This document shows positions 9,397 through 18,256 of a DNA stretch of 64,000 nt, one piece after another. The notes under the pieces are model-generated. The model was not told the origin of the DNA and did no database searches. It worked only from the letters and a program-made list of their open reading frames with translations. The position numbers were made by a program, and so were the translations under genes. The stretch covers positions 8,813-72,812 of the forward strand of contig JAGDYV010000007.1 of assembly GCA_049116495.1 (NCBI GenBank), read 5' to 3'. The DNA is from CAJQQK01 sp049116495 (GTDB lineage Bacteria > Pseudomonadota > Alphaproteobacteria > Rhizobiales > Hyphomicrobiaceae). Position 1 is the first letter of the stretch, and the number at the start of each line of letters is the position of its first letter.

Positions 9397-10452
9397 CTAT
9401 CCGTCGGCCTTAGCGGATGCCGGTGTATCGATCGCTCCTGCATCGCCGCTGTCGTCCGTCTGACGCGCCTGCCACCAGTCGTCGATCGCGCCCACGATGC
9501 CTTTCGGCCAAAAGATGATGAAGACCATCAGCAAGACGCCGTAGATCAACAGGGGAACGCCGGCGGCGTTGAGGCAGACATCATTGGTGATACAGACATT
9601 CGCCGTGCCAATGCTGATGCGCAGCACCTCGGCGAGCATGATCGTTATGATCGCGCCGACCGTCGGGCCCAACATATTGTAGATTCCGCCGACAACGACC
9701 GCGAAGACGATCTGCAGCGAAATCCCAACCCCGCCGATCGTGTCGGGCGAGATGAACATCTGGTACTGACAGTACATCGCGCCGGCAAAGGCGGTCATGA
9801 CCGCAGACAACACCGTGACCTTGAGCTTCTCGACCGTGACCTTGACGCCGACTGCCGCCGATGCATCCTCGTCTTCGGAAATTGCTTCGAGCGCGTAACG
9901 CGACATCGATTGATCGACGTACCGCCAGATCAACAAGCCGACAAGCCAGCACAGCAACGCGATGTAGTAGAAATAGATCCGGTCATTGGCGAACTGCAGG
10001 GCAAGCACCGAAATGCCGTCTCCGTGGCGCTCCGGCGTATAGCCAAGTGAACCACCGGTCGTGTCGCGCGTCGCGATGATCACCTGACGCACGACTTCCG
10101 ATAACGCCAACGTCACCAGCGCGAAATAGTGTCCGACGATTTTATAGCGGAAACAGGGATAGCCAATAATTATTGCGAGCCCGCCGGCCATCACCATCGA
10201 CAGTGGAATACCGATCCACGGTGACAGTCCCATCGTGTTCCAGAGCAATGCCGTGACATAACCACCGATGGACATGAACGCGCCATGGCCGAGCGACACC
10301 AGGCCGAACCGCCCCATCACAGACCAGCCGGTATACGCAAACGCCCAAATCAAGATCACAATGATGAGATGCAGTGCATAGGTCTCAACGCCGATGAACG
10401 GCAGGGCAAGCAGAATGGCGGCGACGATCGCGATAAACGTTGTGCTGTTCAT
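9397..10452 (-). CDS. livM: ABC transporter permease, LivM type
   Basis: This 351-residue polytopic membrane protein has about nine hydrophobic segments and the LivM landmarks: GRFGLVSLGHGAFMSIGGY near residue 50 and the cytoplasmic EAA-like loop AISEDEDASAAVGV around residue 185. With LivH it forms the membrane channel of a branched-chain amino acid type importer. The start ATG overlaps the livH stop by 4 bp. The tail after the last membrane segment is short and hydrophilic. The dioxygenase gene follows after 124 bp, which links this importer to aromatic catabolism rather than to leucine uptake (inference from gene order). Confidence 0.93.
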   Translation of the reverse strand: MNSTTFIAIVAAILLALPFIGVETYALHLIIVILIWAFAYTGWSVMGRFGLVSLGHGAFMSIGGYVTALLWNTMGLSPWIGIPLSMVMAGGLAIIIGYPCFRYKIVGHYFALVTLALSEVVRQVIIATRDTTGGSLGYTPERHGDGISVLALQFANDRIYFYYIALLCWLVGLLIWRYVDQSMSRYALEAISEDEDASAAVGVKVTVEKLKVTVLSAVMTAFAGAMYCQYQMFISPDTIGGVGISLQIVFAVVVGGIYNMLGPTVGAIITIMLAEVLRISIGTANVCITNDVCLNAAGVPLLIYGVLLMVFIIFWPKGIVGAIDDWWQARQTDDSGDAGAIDTPASAKADG

Positions 10453-11333
10453 GACTTCCTCGCGAACAAGCCCTCAGGGCGGATGAACATGGTCACCACG
10501 AAGAACACGAAGGCCATTACGTACCCCCATTCGAGCTCTGCGAAATACCCGCCGATGGTAATCAGTTCGGCAAACACGAAGGCTGCGAGAAATCCGCCAA
10601 CCATATTGCCAAGACCGCCCATTACGCAGATGACGAATGTAATCGGCCCGAAACTCAGCCCGATGAACGGATGCACATCATATTGCAGCGCCAGCAACGC
10701 GGCCGCGAGGCCAGCCAGTGCGCCACCGATCGCAGACGTCAGCAGGTAGAGCCGTTTCGTGTCGACCCCCATCAGCGTCATAATCTCACGGTCCTGGCTG
10801 ATCGCCCGGATCGCGGCGCCAAGATAGCTGCGCGACAGGAAGAAATAGAGCGCAATGACGACCACGCCGGAAATTCCGAAAGACAGCAGGCGCGTCCACG
10901 AGAGGTAGATATCCGACGATACCGCTAAGCTGCCGAGGCTGACGCCAAGGTTCCGGAACTCGATGCCAAAGGCGACCATGGCCGCTCCCTGGAAAAAGAA
11001 CAGCAATCCACCGGTCGCCAGCAACTGATTGATCGGCGCTGCATCGAGCACGCGTGATATCACCAGCTTATGGGTGAGATAGCCAAGGATTGTCGTTACA
11101 GCGATCCCCGCGAGAACGGCCAGCGGCAAAGGCACTCCGGCCTTCACGAGGAAGTAGATCGTGTACATGCCAAGCATGATAATTTCGGCGTAACAGATCC
11201 AGACAACGTCGACGACACCGAAGATCAGGTTTAACCCGAGCGACAGCAGCGCCAGCACCCCGCCTAAAAGTAGACCGTTGATCAGCGTCTCAATGAAGAA
11301 GATGCTGAACAGCGCTTCCATAAACTCAGCCAT
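10449..11333 (-). CDS. livH: ABC transporter permease, LivH type
   Basis: This 294-residue integral membrane protein has LivH features: LINGLLLGGVLALLSLGLNL at the N-terminus and the EAA-like loop LGAAIRAISQDREIMTLMGV near residue 180. It pairs with LivM. The ATG is preceded by a GGGG run five bases upstream, and a second in-frame Met four codons later is possible. The spacing to livF upstream is 9 bp and the overlap with livM downstream is 4 bp, so these genes are tightly linked in one transcript. Confidence 0.93.
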   Translation of the reverse strand: MAEFMEALFSIFFIETLINGLLLGGVLALLSLGLNLIFGVVDVVWICYAEIIMLGMYTIYFLVKAGVPLPLAVLAGIAVTTILGYLTHKLVISRVLDAAPINQLLATGGLLFFFQGAAMVAFGIEFRNLGVSLGSLAVSSDIYLSWTRLLSFGISGVVVIALYFFLSRSYLGAAIRAISQDREIMTLMGVDTKRLYLLTSAIGGALAGLAAALLALQYDVHPFIGLSFGPITFVICVMGGLGNMVGGFLAAFVFAELITIGGYFAELEWGYVMAFVFFVVTMFIRPEGLFARKS

Positions 11334-11342
11334 CGATGCCCC

Positions 11343-12047
11343 TTACATGCCCATGAAGGCTTTTTGGATGTCTTCGCTTGCCAGCAGCTCGTCGGATGTG
11401 CCGCTCATGCGCAGGCTGCCCGCCTCAAGCACGTAGGCGCGGTCAACCACACCAAGCACCTGTTTGACGTTCTGCTCGACGATCAACACCGTCAGTCCGT
11501 CCGCACGGATACGTTTGATGAGTTCGAAGACCTGCTGCACGATCACCGGCGCGAGACCGGCAGAAGGCTCATCCATCAATAGGATTTTCGGATCCGACAT
11601 CAATGCCCGGCCGATCGCGCACATTTGCTGTTCACCGCCCGACATCGTACCGGCAAGTTGATCGCGCCGCTCCTTCATGCGTGGAAACAACTCGTAGACA
11701 AGGTCGCGGCGTTCTTCGAATCGCGCCCGGAACTGCGGCGCGAAGCATCCCATTCGAAGGTTGTCCTCAACCGTCATGCGCGGAAACAGGCGGCGATGCT
11801 CGGGTACATGCGCGATTCCGAGACTGACAATCTCATGCGGCTTGGTGTCGAGCACTGACGTGCTCTCCATCGTGATGGTGCCCTTGGTCGCGGGAATCAG
11901 CCCTGATATCACGCGCATCAAAGTCGTCTTGCCGGCACCGTTCGGCCCGATCACCGCTACGGCCTCGCCGGCATTCACATCCAGCGAGATATCGAACAGC
12001 GCCTGAAAGCTGCCATAGCCGGCATCCACGTCCTGCAAAGTCAGCAT
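11343..12047 (-). CDS. livF: ABC transporter ATP-binding protein, LivF type
   Basis: The ATG at 12047, preceded by GGGAG eight bases away, gives a 234-residue protein; the frame extends further upstream but without family-like sequence. It has Walker A GPNGAGKTT, an intact ABC signature SGGEQQM, Walker B ILLMDEPSAGL and the switch His region VLIVEQN. It is one of the two nucleotide-binding subunits of the importer and, unlike the LivG partner, has a canonical signature motif. In this transporter class LivF and LivG are thought to form the motor pair. Confidence 0.93.
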   Translation of the reverse strand: MLTLQDVDAGYGSFQALFDISLDVNAGEAVAVIGPNGAGKTTLMRVISGLIPATKGTITMESTSVLDTKPHEIVSLGIAHVPEHRRLFPRMTVEDNLRMGCFAPQFRARFEERRDLVYELFPRMKERRDQLAGTMSGGEQQMCAIGRALMSDPKILLMDEPSAGLAPVIVQQVFELIKRIRADGLTVLIVEQNVKQVLGVVDRAYVLEAGSLRMSGTSDELLASEDIQKAFMGM

Positions 12048-12147
12048 TCGCCGTGCTCCCGCCCCGATCTCACGCCAGGCGCCGCTGCACACCGGCCGCC
12101 CCACAACGAGACACGCGTCATGTCATCTTCTTTCAAATAAACCTGCC

Positions 12148-12900
12148 TCATGCTCGGACCGCCGCCGCAGCCGTCTCTTCCGCATCGGTCCCGAGATACA
12201 CTTCGATGACCTTCTTGTCGGTCGCGACCTCATGCGGTTTGCCTTCGGCAATTTTCTCACCATGATCGAGTACCATGACGCGATCGACCACGCGCATCAG
12301 CACGCCCATAATGTGCTCGACCCAGATAATCGTGACGTCGAGTTCATTGCGGATCGAACCGAGCATATCGGCCGCCTGGTCCATTTCGGAATGGTCTAGA
12401 CCGCCAAGGCTTTCGTCAGCCAGCAGCAAATCCGGTTTCGTTGCCAAAGCCTTGGCGAGTTCGAGCTTCTTGAGGCCGGCTGCGCCCAGCGTGTCGATCG
12501 ACGCCTTCCGATCCGTCGGCAGACCGACCAGGGCCAACGCTTCTTCTGCGTTGCGCCAGGCCTGCGATCGGGAGATGCTCGCGCCGTTGCCGTAAAAGCC
12601 CGCGAGCGCGGCGTTCTCCAGGATCGACAAGCGCCGAAACGGGCGCGGGATCTGAAACGTGCGCCCGACGCCCATACCGCAGATCAAATGCGGTGCGAGC
12701 CCGCCGATCTCGCGGCCTTGCAGTTGAATGGAACCGGCGTTCGGCGGCAAGTTGCCGGAAAGCATGTTGAAAATCGTGCTCTTGCCTGACCCGTTCGGCC
12801 CGATGAGCCCGACGATTTCTCCCTTCTCTACCGAGAAATCGACATTATCGACAGCGGTAAACCCGCCAAATTTCTTCGTGAGGCCTTGAACGGCAAGCAC
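12148..12900 (-). CDS. livG: ABC transporter ATP-binding protein, LivG type, degenerate signature
   Basis: This 250-residue ATPase starts at GTG with AAGGA eight bases upstream. Walker A GPNGSGKST (residues 34-42) is intact. Where LSxGQ is expected, the protein reads LGAAG at residues 138-142, directly before KKLELAKAL. Walker B reads LLLADES, with Ser in place of the usual Pro. One composite ATP site of the LivF/LivG pair may therefore be weak or inactive. It lies 100 bp upstream of livF and is separated from livK by a strong hairpin. Family placement is sure; the effect on activity is an inference. Confidence 0.92.
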   Translation of the reverse strand: MLAVQGLTKKFGGFTAVDNVDFSVEKGEIVGLIGPNGSGKSTIFNMLSGNLPPNAGSIQLQGREIGGLAPHLICGMGVGRTFQIPRPFRRLSILENAALAGFYGNGASISRSQAWRNAEEALALVGLPTDRKASIDTLGAAGLKKLELAKALATKPDLLLADESLGGLDHSEMDQAADMLGSIRNELDVTIIWVEHIMGVLMRVVDRVMVLDHGEKIAEGKPHEVATDKKVIEVYLGTDAEETAAAAVRA

Positions 12901-12929
12901 AGGTACGTCCTTTCGATCCGTTACAAAAG

Positions 12930-12957
12930 ACGGCCGGCATCAGGCGATGCCGGCCGT
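12930..12957 (-). terminator. hairpin between livK and livG
   Basis: A perfect 12-bp stem (ACGGCCGGCATC and its complement) with a 4-base loop is followed on the minus strand by CTTTTG. It sits between the livK stop and the livG start, where partial termination or 3'-end protection would give more binding protein than membrane components. Confidence 0.75.
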
Positions 12958-12968
12958 ACGTCCTCGGC

Positions 12969-14285
12969 TTACTTTGCGTAAGGCGATGATTTTGGCAATG
13001 GCATAACCGGATCGATGGTTTGCAGCGCCTTAGGCCAAGCAACGTACACCTTGCGTTTGACGTACTGCATCACGACAGGTGACGCGCGCATGTTCTGGCC
13101 CATCATGTCGGACTTGCCTGCCTCAGGAAATTTGACACCAAAGCCGAGCAGCGTGCCGCCCTCGGGAATGTCTGTCTCCAAAGCCGCCTTGCGCAGTGCT
13201 TCGGCGTTGATGCCGCCGTGCTTCTTGATCGCGCGCGGCAGAACATTGGTGAAGAACACGTGGGCATTGGATGCTGCCATGCCGACGTGTGCCGACTTCA
13301 CCTTCGTGCCAGGCTTGGCCTTTTCATACTCTTTGCCAACCTTCGCCGTGATGTCGGCCAGTCCGGCCTTCAGCGATTTTGGGTCGAGCAACCAGATCGA
13401 CACCGGATCGACGTTAAAGACGTGGTCAACATCGTTGCCCAGCGCATCATAAAGCTTGTCGGCGACGCCATAGCCGGCACCATGCCCGATCAACGCTTTG
13501 AACTTCAGCCCCTGCTCCTTGGCCTGACGCAGGAACAGCGTGATGTCCGGGTTGTAGCCGGTATGCAGGATCACATCCGGACGCTTGCGCTTCAGTTTCG
13601 TCACCAATGATGACAAGTCCGGTGCGGTCGCCGAATAGCCCTCTTTGAGCACGACATTCATGCCGAGTTCTTTGGCCTTGGATTGGTTGCCGCCAGCAAC
13701 GCCGGAGCCATATGGGCCATCCTCATGGATGATTGCGAGCCGCAGCTTTTTCGGGTCCATGCCCATTTTTGATTTCGCATTGGCGGCCAGGAATTCAACG
13801 GAGAGCCAACCGAATTGACCGCCGTGCACCTGCGGACGAAACACATACTTGAGGTTCCGATCCTTAAGGACAGCCGGCGAAATGCAGGTCGTGATCCACA
13901 TGAATTTCTTGAGTGCATCGACCTTGGCTGCAACGGGCACGCACTGCGCGCTCGAATAGAAGCCAAGCAGCATGTCGACTTTTTCCTGCTCGATCAGGCG
14001 TACCGCCTCGTTGATCGCAATCTCCGGCTTCGATTGCGCGTCAGCATAGATCGCCTCGATCTTGTAGCCTTCCACACCGCCTTTCGAATTGATGTGGTCA
14101 ATCATGATCTTGGCGCCGAGCGCCTGCAGATCAGAGCCACCGCCGGCAAGTGGTCCCGTGTAATCGTAAATGACGCCGATCTTGATTTTCTTGTCTTGCG
14201 CCGTCGCGTTCGTGGCGACAGCGAACATCGCTAGCACCACCGCGGCGACCGTAGCCACCCGTTTTGCCAAGTCGAACTTCGGCAT
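12969..14285 (-). CDS. livK: ABC transporter periplasmic substrate-binding protein (LivK/HAAT family)
   Basis: The ATG at 14285 has GGAGG six bases upstream; a GTG four codons earlier overlaps that ribosome-binding site and is unlikely. The 438-residue product has a cleavable signal peptide ending near VATNATAQ and then the family opening IKIGVIYDYTGPLAGGG. The two-lobed type I periplasmic binding fold follows, with long insertions typical of hydrophobic or aromatic acid binders (LivK relatives such as those in lignin-acid uptake). As first gene of the liv-dioxygenase-hydroxylase operon it probably delivers the aromatic substrate. The ligand cannot be assigned from sequence. Confidence 0.92.
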   Translation of the reverse strand: MPKFDLAKRVATVAAVVLAMFAVATNATAQDKKIKIGVIYDYTGPLAGGGSDLQALGAKIMIDHINSKGGVEGYKIEAIYADAQSKPEIAINEAVRLIEQEKVDMLLGFYSSAQCVPVAAKVDALKKFMWITTCISPAVLKDRNLKYVFRPQVHGGQFGWLSVEFLAANAKSKMGMDPKKLRLAIIHEDGPYGSGVAGGNQSKAKELGMNVVLKEGYSATAPDLSSLVTKLKRKRPDVILHTGYNPDITLFLRQAKEQGLKFKALIGHGAGYGVADKLYDALGNDVDHVFNVDPVSIWLLDPKSLKAGLADITAKVGKEYEKAKPGTKVKSAHVGMAASNAHVFFTNVLPRAIKKHGGINAEALRKAALETDIPEGGTLLGFGVKFPEAGKSDMMGQNMRASPVVMQYVKRKVYVAWPKALQTIDPVMPLPKSSPYAK

Positions 14286-14528
14286 GGTTTCCTCCACTGG
14301 TATTGCGCACTGATTTTTTTGTCATTGTGCAGGACCAGTGTCGGAGGTGGTGCGGCGAACTGTCAAGGAAACGCCGTTCGAATTTGCCGGATTGCTTGAA
14401 AAGCCAGATTAGTATCCGCAACGTGATCTAGGAGCCGTTCGCGCCGCCATTTCTTGGCGCGGACGGTCACATCGGTTGCACGGGTGGGCGGCCGAACCAA
14501 ACTGAACGCTGAATTCTGCCTTGGGGCT

Positions 14529-17240
14529 CTACCGTGCGCCGGCGCCAAACAGGGATTTGATGGCGCTGGAGGCCGTTGACTTCTCAGGCTGTTTGGGCAG
14601 CGCCCGCTTGGCCGGCTTCTGGATTTCCGTATGAATTTGACCACAGAAGCGGACGCCGCAGCGCTGTCCGTGCACCCACATAACCTCACAAGCAACCGAG
14701 GTCCGTTCCTGCGCATATGTTTGGGTCACGGTGAAACGGTCGCCAACATTGATCTCGTTCATGCGATCGTTGAAGCGGTCGGTAAGAACCTCGAGCTTTG
14801 CACCCGTTGAAGAGCGATCAAGCATGGTGCACGACAATCCCGCACTCATGCCTTCCTGCCACAGCGAAGCAAGTTTGCGAGAAGCCACACGTTTTGCCCG
14901 ACGGTTCTCCTTGGCAGCCTCTTTCTTAGCCGTCGCTTTCGCCATCCGACTTTGAATGACGCTGTCGACGCGTGACGCCGGTCCGGTGATGTTCAAAGCG
15001 GCTGCGCTGACACCGTTGCGCTCCGTCTTCGAAGCAATTCGATTGCCGCGTTTGGGAGCCGGCGTTTCGCGTTTTGCCACCACGACAGACTCCGGCTGTT
15101 GCGGCTTCTCCTCCGCCACGGTCGGCAAGGTGACAAGCTCAGACACTTTGCTTGGAGCCGTTTCGCTCTCTTCGGCCGCGGCCGGTTCAAGCTCCACAGT
15201 TCCCCCCACAGCGAAATCATCAGCGCCATCATCTGACGTCTGCTTGAGTGTCTCGTTGAGGCGCGTTTCCGCTGCGGCCCGGGCGGCCCGCTCTTGTTCC
15301 AGCTCAGCCGCGATATCGGCAACGCGCTGGCGCTCGACCTCAAGCTCCTGGAGGGCTTCCATTTCGCGTTGCTGATCGTCGGCGTGATCTTCTCGAATGG
15401 CTTCGCGTTCGGCCAGCGCTTGGCGCAGCTCAGCCAGTTCCTGGTCTTTGTCAGTCTCACGCTCGGCGGCCGCCTCGGCGGACCGCTGCACCTCGGCAAG
15501 TTGGCGGCGCAGGACGTCGCGTTCATTTTCGATTTGTGCCGTTCGTGCCAGATCACCTGCAGCCGAGCGCTGAAGATCGCCTGTGCCGAAGCCGCCTTCT
15601 GCGGCATCGGTCTCAGTCGTGTTGCCAATGGCTTCCAGCTCCGCTCGTACGGCATCCAAATCGGTACGTAGTGAGGCTTCCACCTGGGCGGCTAGGCTTT
15701 GCGCCTCAACCAATCGGCGTTCAGATGCCGATGCACGCGCGGTCAACGCTTCCTTGTCCGCTTCGACGTCGGCAAGGGTCTCGCGAAGGTTTTTGAGTTC
15801 TACTGCGAGTTGGCTTGCGGCGTCACGCTGGGTTTCCGCTTCTTCTCGGAGCGGGCCAACGCGTTCCTCCAGCTCTGTTGCATGCTGCGCTGCTGCTTTG
15901 CGCAATTCGGCAATCTCGCTGTCGAGTTCCGTGATCCGTTTGGCATGCGCGGTCTCGGCGTCAGAAAGAGCCTTTCGAGCGGCTTCAAGTTCGTCTTCCA
16001 GGTTCTTGGCTGCTGTATTCTGCGTCTGAAGTTCCGCTTGGACCGACGCTTCACGGACGGCGCTGTCCTCGACTTCGCGTTTCGCAGCCGCGAGTTGCTC
16101 TCGGACATCGCCGAGCTCAGCGTGAACCCGCTCACCTTCTGCAACCTTCTCTGTGAGCGCCTGGGTTTCAGCTTGCGCTTCGACCAATGTTGCGCGCGCA
16201 TCAGCCGCGTTCGATTCAGCCTCTGTTGCCCGTTTTTCGAGTGAGGCCGCATCAACGGCAGCCTGCTCCAATGTTTCAATCTGCCCTTTCAGCTCCTCGG
16301 CGACCATTTCCGCTGTCGCTTTCGCTTCCTCGGCGGTTTGGCGTTCTGTCTGGGCTTGGCCTAGTTCGGCCTCGAGTTGCGCGCTGCGAACACGGCTGCT
16401 TTCGGCGTTCTTGGCCGCGACCGCCGCCCGGGCATCGGCAGCAGCGGCACGCGTTTTGAATTCTTCGTATTCCGCTTCGGTTTCGCGCAGTCCGCTCAGT
16501 TTCAATTCGGCAGCGGCAACCAGGCCGGTCGCCGCATCGCGATCCGCGACAGCTTGGGCATGTGACTTTTGTTCCCGCCGCAAGTCGGCAGAAAGCTCTG
16601 CGACCATCGTGCGATGTGTCTCGAGTTCCTGCCGCAGTTCGACATCGACATCCAGTGACGATGACGGCTGCGACGCAGACGCATCGGGCTTGCTCTTCTC
16701 AGTCTGCAATGCCTGCTCGGCCAGATCACGGGCCTGCTGTGCGCTCGCTAAGCCTGCCTCCAGTTCCTCGACCCGCAGCCGTTGCAATTCGACTTCTTTT
16801 AGAGCCTCCGCCTCACGCTCCAGCGCTTCAGCCTGGCCCGCCTCAGCCAGATCAAGTTGCTCGACCGCCTCGCGCAGGAGAGCGGACGCCTCGTCCGCAT
16901 CGTCCTCGTGGCCGTGCTCGGCGTAGTCAGAATAGTGATCTGTTTCAATGTCCTGGCTGACGGTTTCGGCGGCCGCGGCAGCACTTCTTCCGTCCGGAGA
17001 TGTCGCGCCATGCCCATCGGCCGGGTACGTCGCGTCGTTCAAATTTTCAGGCACATTTTCGGGCGCATGTTCGGTTTGCAGAACTGCTTGCGCCTCTTCC
17101 TGCTCCAGGTACGAGGTGTCAATAACAACTCGGGACGGTTTGCGCCGGCGCGTTTTGCGCGCTCGCTCAGACGTTTCAACCAACGTGTTGAGACGTGTCG
17201 CCAAACGCGCATTTTTACGCCGCCAGAATAAAGCACGCAC
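14529..17240 (-). CDS. 903-residue coiled-coil protein with C-terminal PilZ domain
   Basis: The gene starts at GTG with AGGAG nine bases upstream. A basic N-terminal 40 residues and an acidic linker lead into about 500 residues of uninterrupted Ala/Glu/Arg/Leu heptad-rich coiled coil (roughly 120-640). A low-complexity linker follows, then a PilZ domain. The PilZ domain keeps both c-di-GMP motifs: RxxxR at residues 780-784 and DxSxxG at 808-813. No membrane segment or signal peptide is seen, so it is probably a cytoplasmic rod or scaffold that responds to cyclic di-GMP. No known family of this architecture is recognised. It stands alone between the liv operon and the cold-shock gene. Confidence 0.85.
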   Translation of the reverse strand: MRALFWRRKNARLATRLNTLVETSERARKTRRRKPSRVVIDTSYLEQEEAQAVLQTEHAPENVPENLNDATYPADGHGATSPDGRSAAAAAETVSQDIETDHYSDYAEHGHEDDADEASALLREAVEQLDLAEAGQAEALEREAEALKEVELQRLRVEELEAGLASAQQARDLAEQALQTEKSKPDASASQPSSSLDVDVELRQELETHRTMVAELSADLRREQKSHAQAVADRDAATGLVAAAELKLSGLRETEAEYEEFKTRAAAADARAAVAAKNAESSRVRSAQLEAELGQAQTERQTAEEAKATAEMVAEELKGQIETLEQAAVDAASLEKRATEAESNAADARATLVEAQAETQALTEKVAEGERVHAELGDVREQLAAAKREVEDSAVREASVQAELQTQNTAAKNLEDELEAARKALSDAETAHAKRITELDSEIAELRKAAAQHATELEERVGPLREEAETQRDAASQLAVELKNLRETLADVEADKEALTARASASERRLVEAQSLAAQVEASLRTDLDAVRAELEAIGNTTETDAAEGGFGTGDLQRSAAGDLARTAQIENERDVLRRQLAEVQRSAEAAAERETDKDQELAELRQALAEREAIREDHADDQQREMEALQELEVERQRVADIAAELEQERAARAAAETRLNETLKQTSDDGADDFAVGGTVELEPAAAEESETAPSKVSELVTLPTVAEEKPQQPESVVVAKRETPAPKRGNRIASKTERNGVSAAALNITGPASRVDSVIQSRMAKATAKKEAAKENRRAKRVASRKLASLWQEGMSAGLSCTMLDRSSTGAKLEVLTDRFNDRMNEINVGDRFTVTQTYAQERTSVACEVMWVHGQRCGVRFCGQIHTEIQKPAKRALPKQPEKSTASSAIKSLFGAGAR

Positions 17241-17942
17241 GACGCGGACTCCTAAGAGACTACTGAAGGATCACAGTCTCTGATACCAAATCAATACTAA
17301 ATGGAGCTTAATGCGTCCGTTCAAATTGCATCTATTTTGCAATAAGTTTGGGATGTTAGCGCCGCTCTTTGAGGGCAAATCTGACTAAATGGAGGCGCCT
17401 CGTTCAAGTCCGTCTTGCCATGAAAACGCCGTATTCTCGATAATTTCGGACACGCTTGCATGTCCATCGCTGCCCGTTCGATTTGATTGGGCACGAATTT
17501 CGAAACCAAACGGGAATTACTAAATTTTTTTTGAGAAAAAGATCCGACAACAAACAATTTAAGTGCGCCGTTATCACAACGTTCATGAAATGAATATTTC
17601 TGCACTGAACGAAACACCAGCAACACCATGGTGTGGAACGTAAATTTTGTCATTTCATCGGATGACAAAGTTCGTCCCGATGTCCGTACGTGCCCGCCCG
17701 CAACCGGCCAAAACTGCCGTACAATGGCACTTATGCTCAGGATTCGCCCTGGTTTTATAACTTGCAGTTACCGCCAACTCTGCCTATATGGCGTTCATCG
17801 ACTTTGGCCGGACTACAGGGCCCCTACGCCATGGCACTGCCGAGCGTACGTTCAGAATGCCTACCAAGCTCGATATTCACTGCCGACTCGCTCTATCAGC
17901 GGCCTCGGCGCCTACGAAACGCAGCTTGGAAGAGGACTCTCC
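17241..17942. other. 702-bp AT-richer intergenic region before the cold-shock gene
   Basis: No convincing gene is seen in this stretch, which is visibly richer in A+T than its surroundings, with an A/T run near 17521-17536. It contains a 12-bp palindrome ACACCATGGTGT at 17623-17634 and the candidate cold-shock promoter at 17762-17790. The promoter of the divergent PilZ gene must also lie here. Confidence 0.6.
17762..17790 (+). promoter_or_regulatory. candidate promoter of the cold-shock gene
   Basis: TTGCAG at 17762-17767 and TATATG at 17785-17790 are separated by exactly 17 bp. Transcription would begin near 17797, leaving an untranslated leader of about 146 bases before the ATG at 17943, a length typical of thermoregulated cold-shock mRNAs. 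Confidence 0.5.
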
Positions 17943-18152
17943 ATGGAAAGCGGCACTGTAAAATTCTATAACGACCAAAAAGGCTACGGCTTTATCGCAC
18001 CAGACAACGGCAACAAGGACGTGTTCGTCCACGCAACCGCTCTTGAGCGCGCCGGCATCCACGGTCTCTCGGAAGGCCAGAAGGTTTCTTTCGACACCGA
18101 GATCGACCAGCGCAGCGGCAAGACGGCTGTTGCCAACATCCAGCTCGACTAA
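17943..18152 (+). CDS. cspA: cold-shock domain protein (CspA family)
   Basis: This 69-residue single-domain protein begins MESGTVKFYNDQKGYGFIAP and carries RNP-1 (KGYGFIA) and RNP-2 (DVFVHAT), the surfaces that bind single-stranded RNA and DNA. The ATG at 17943 has AGAGGA eight bases upstream; the frame is open further upstream but has no family-like sequence. CspA proteins melt RNA secondary structure and affect translation and transcript stability, often at low temperature or in stationary phase. It is a single-gene unit with its own promoter candidate and a strong terminator. Which of several likely paralogues it is cannot be told. Confidence 0.95.
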   Translation: MESGTVKFYNDQKGYGFIAPDNGNKDVFVHATALERAGIHGLSEGQKVSFDTEIDQRSGKTAVANIQLD

Positions 18153-18203
18153 AATCGGCTGATGAGTCAGCCCTGCGGGGTTGAGCGACATATGTGATGA
18201 GAG

Positions 18204-18230
18204 AGCCGTCCCAATCGGGGCGGCTTTTTT
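18204..18230 (+). terminator. rho-independent terminator of the cold-shock gene
   Basis: A nine-base stem (AGCCGTCCC with its GGGGCGGCT complement, one G-T pair) with loop AATC is followed by a run of T. It lies 51 bp after the cspA stop. Confidence 0.88.
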
Positions 18231-18256
18231 GTTGGCTTGTGTGACTCGCGCTGGTC

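Noticed and set aside
14956..16926. Long plus-strand frames, Ser/Arg-rich, inside the coiled-coil gene
   Set aside because: They mirror the repetitive codons of the coiled coil on the opposite strand; no motif supports them.
17321..17668. A 115-codon open frame on the minus strand in the AT-richer gap
   Set aside because: No ribosome-binding site, no recognisable domain and a composition unlike the neighbouring genes.
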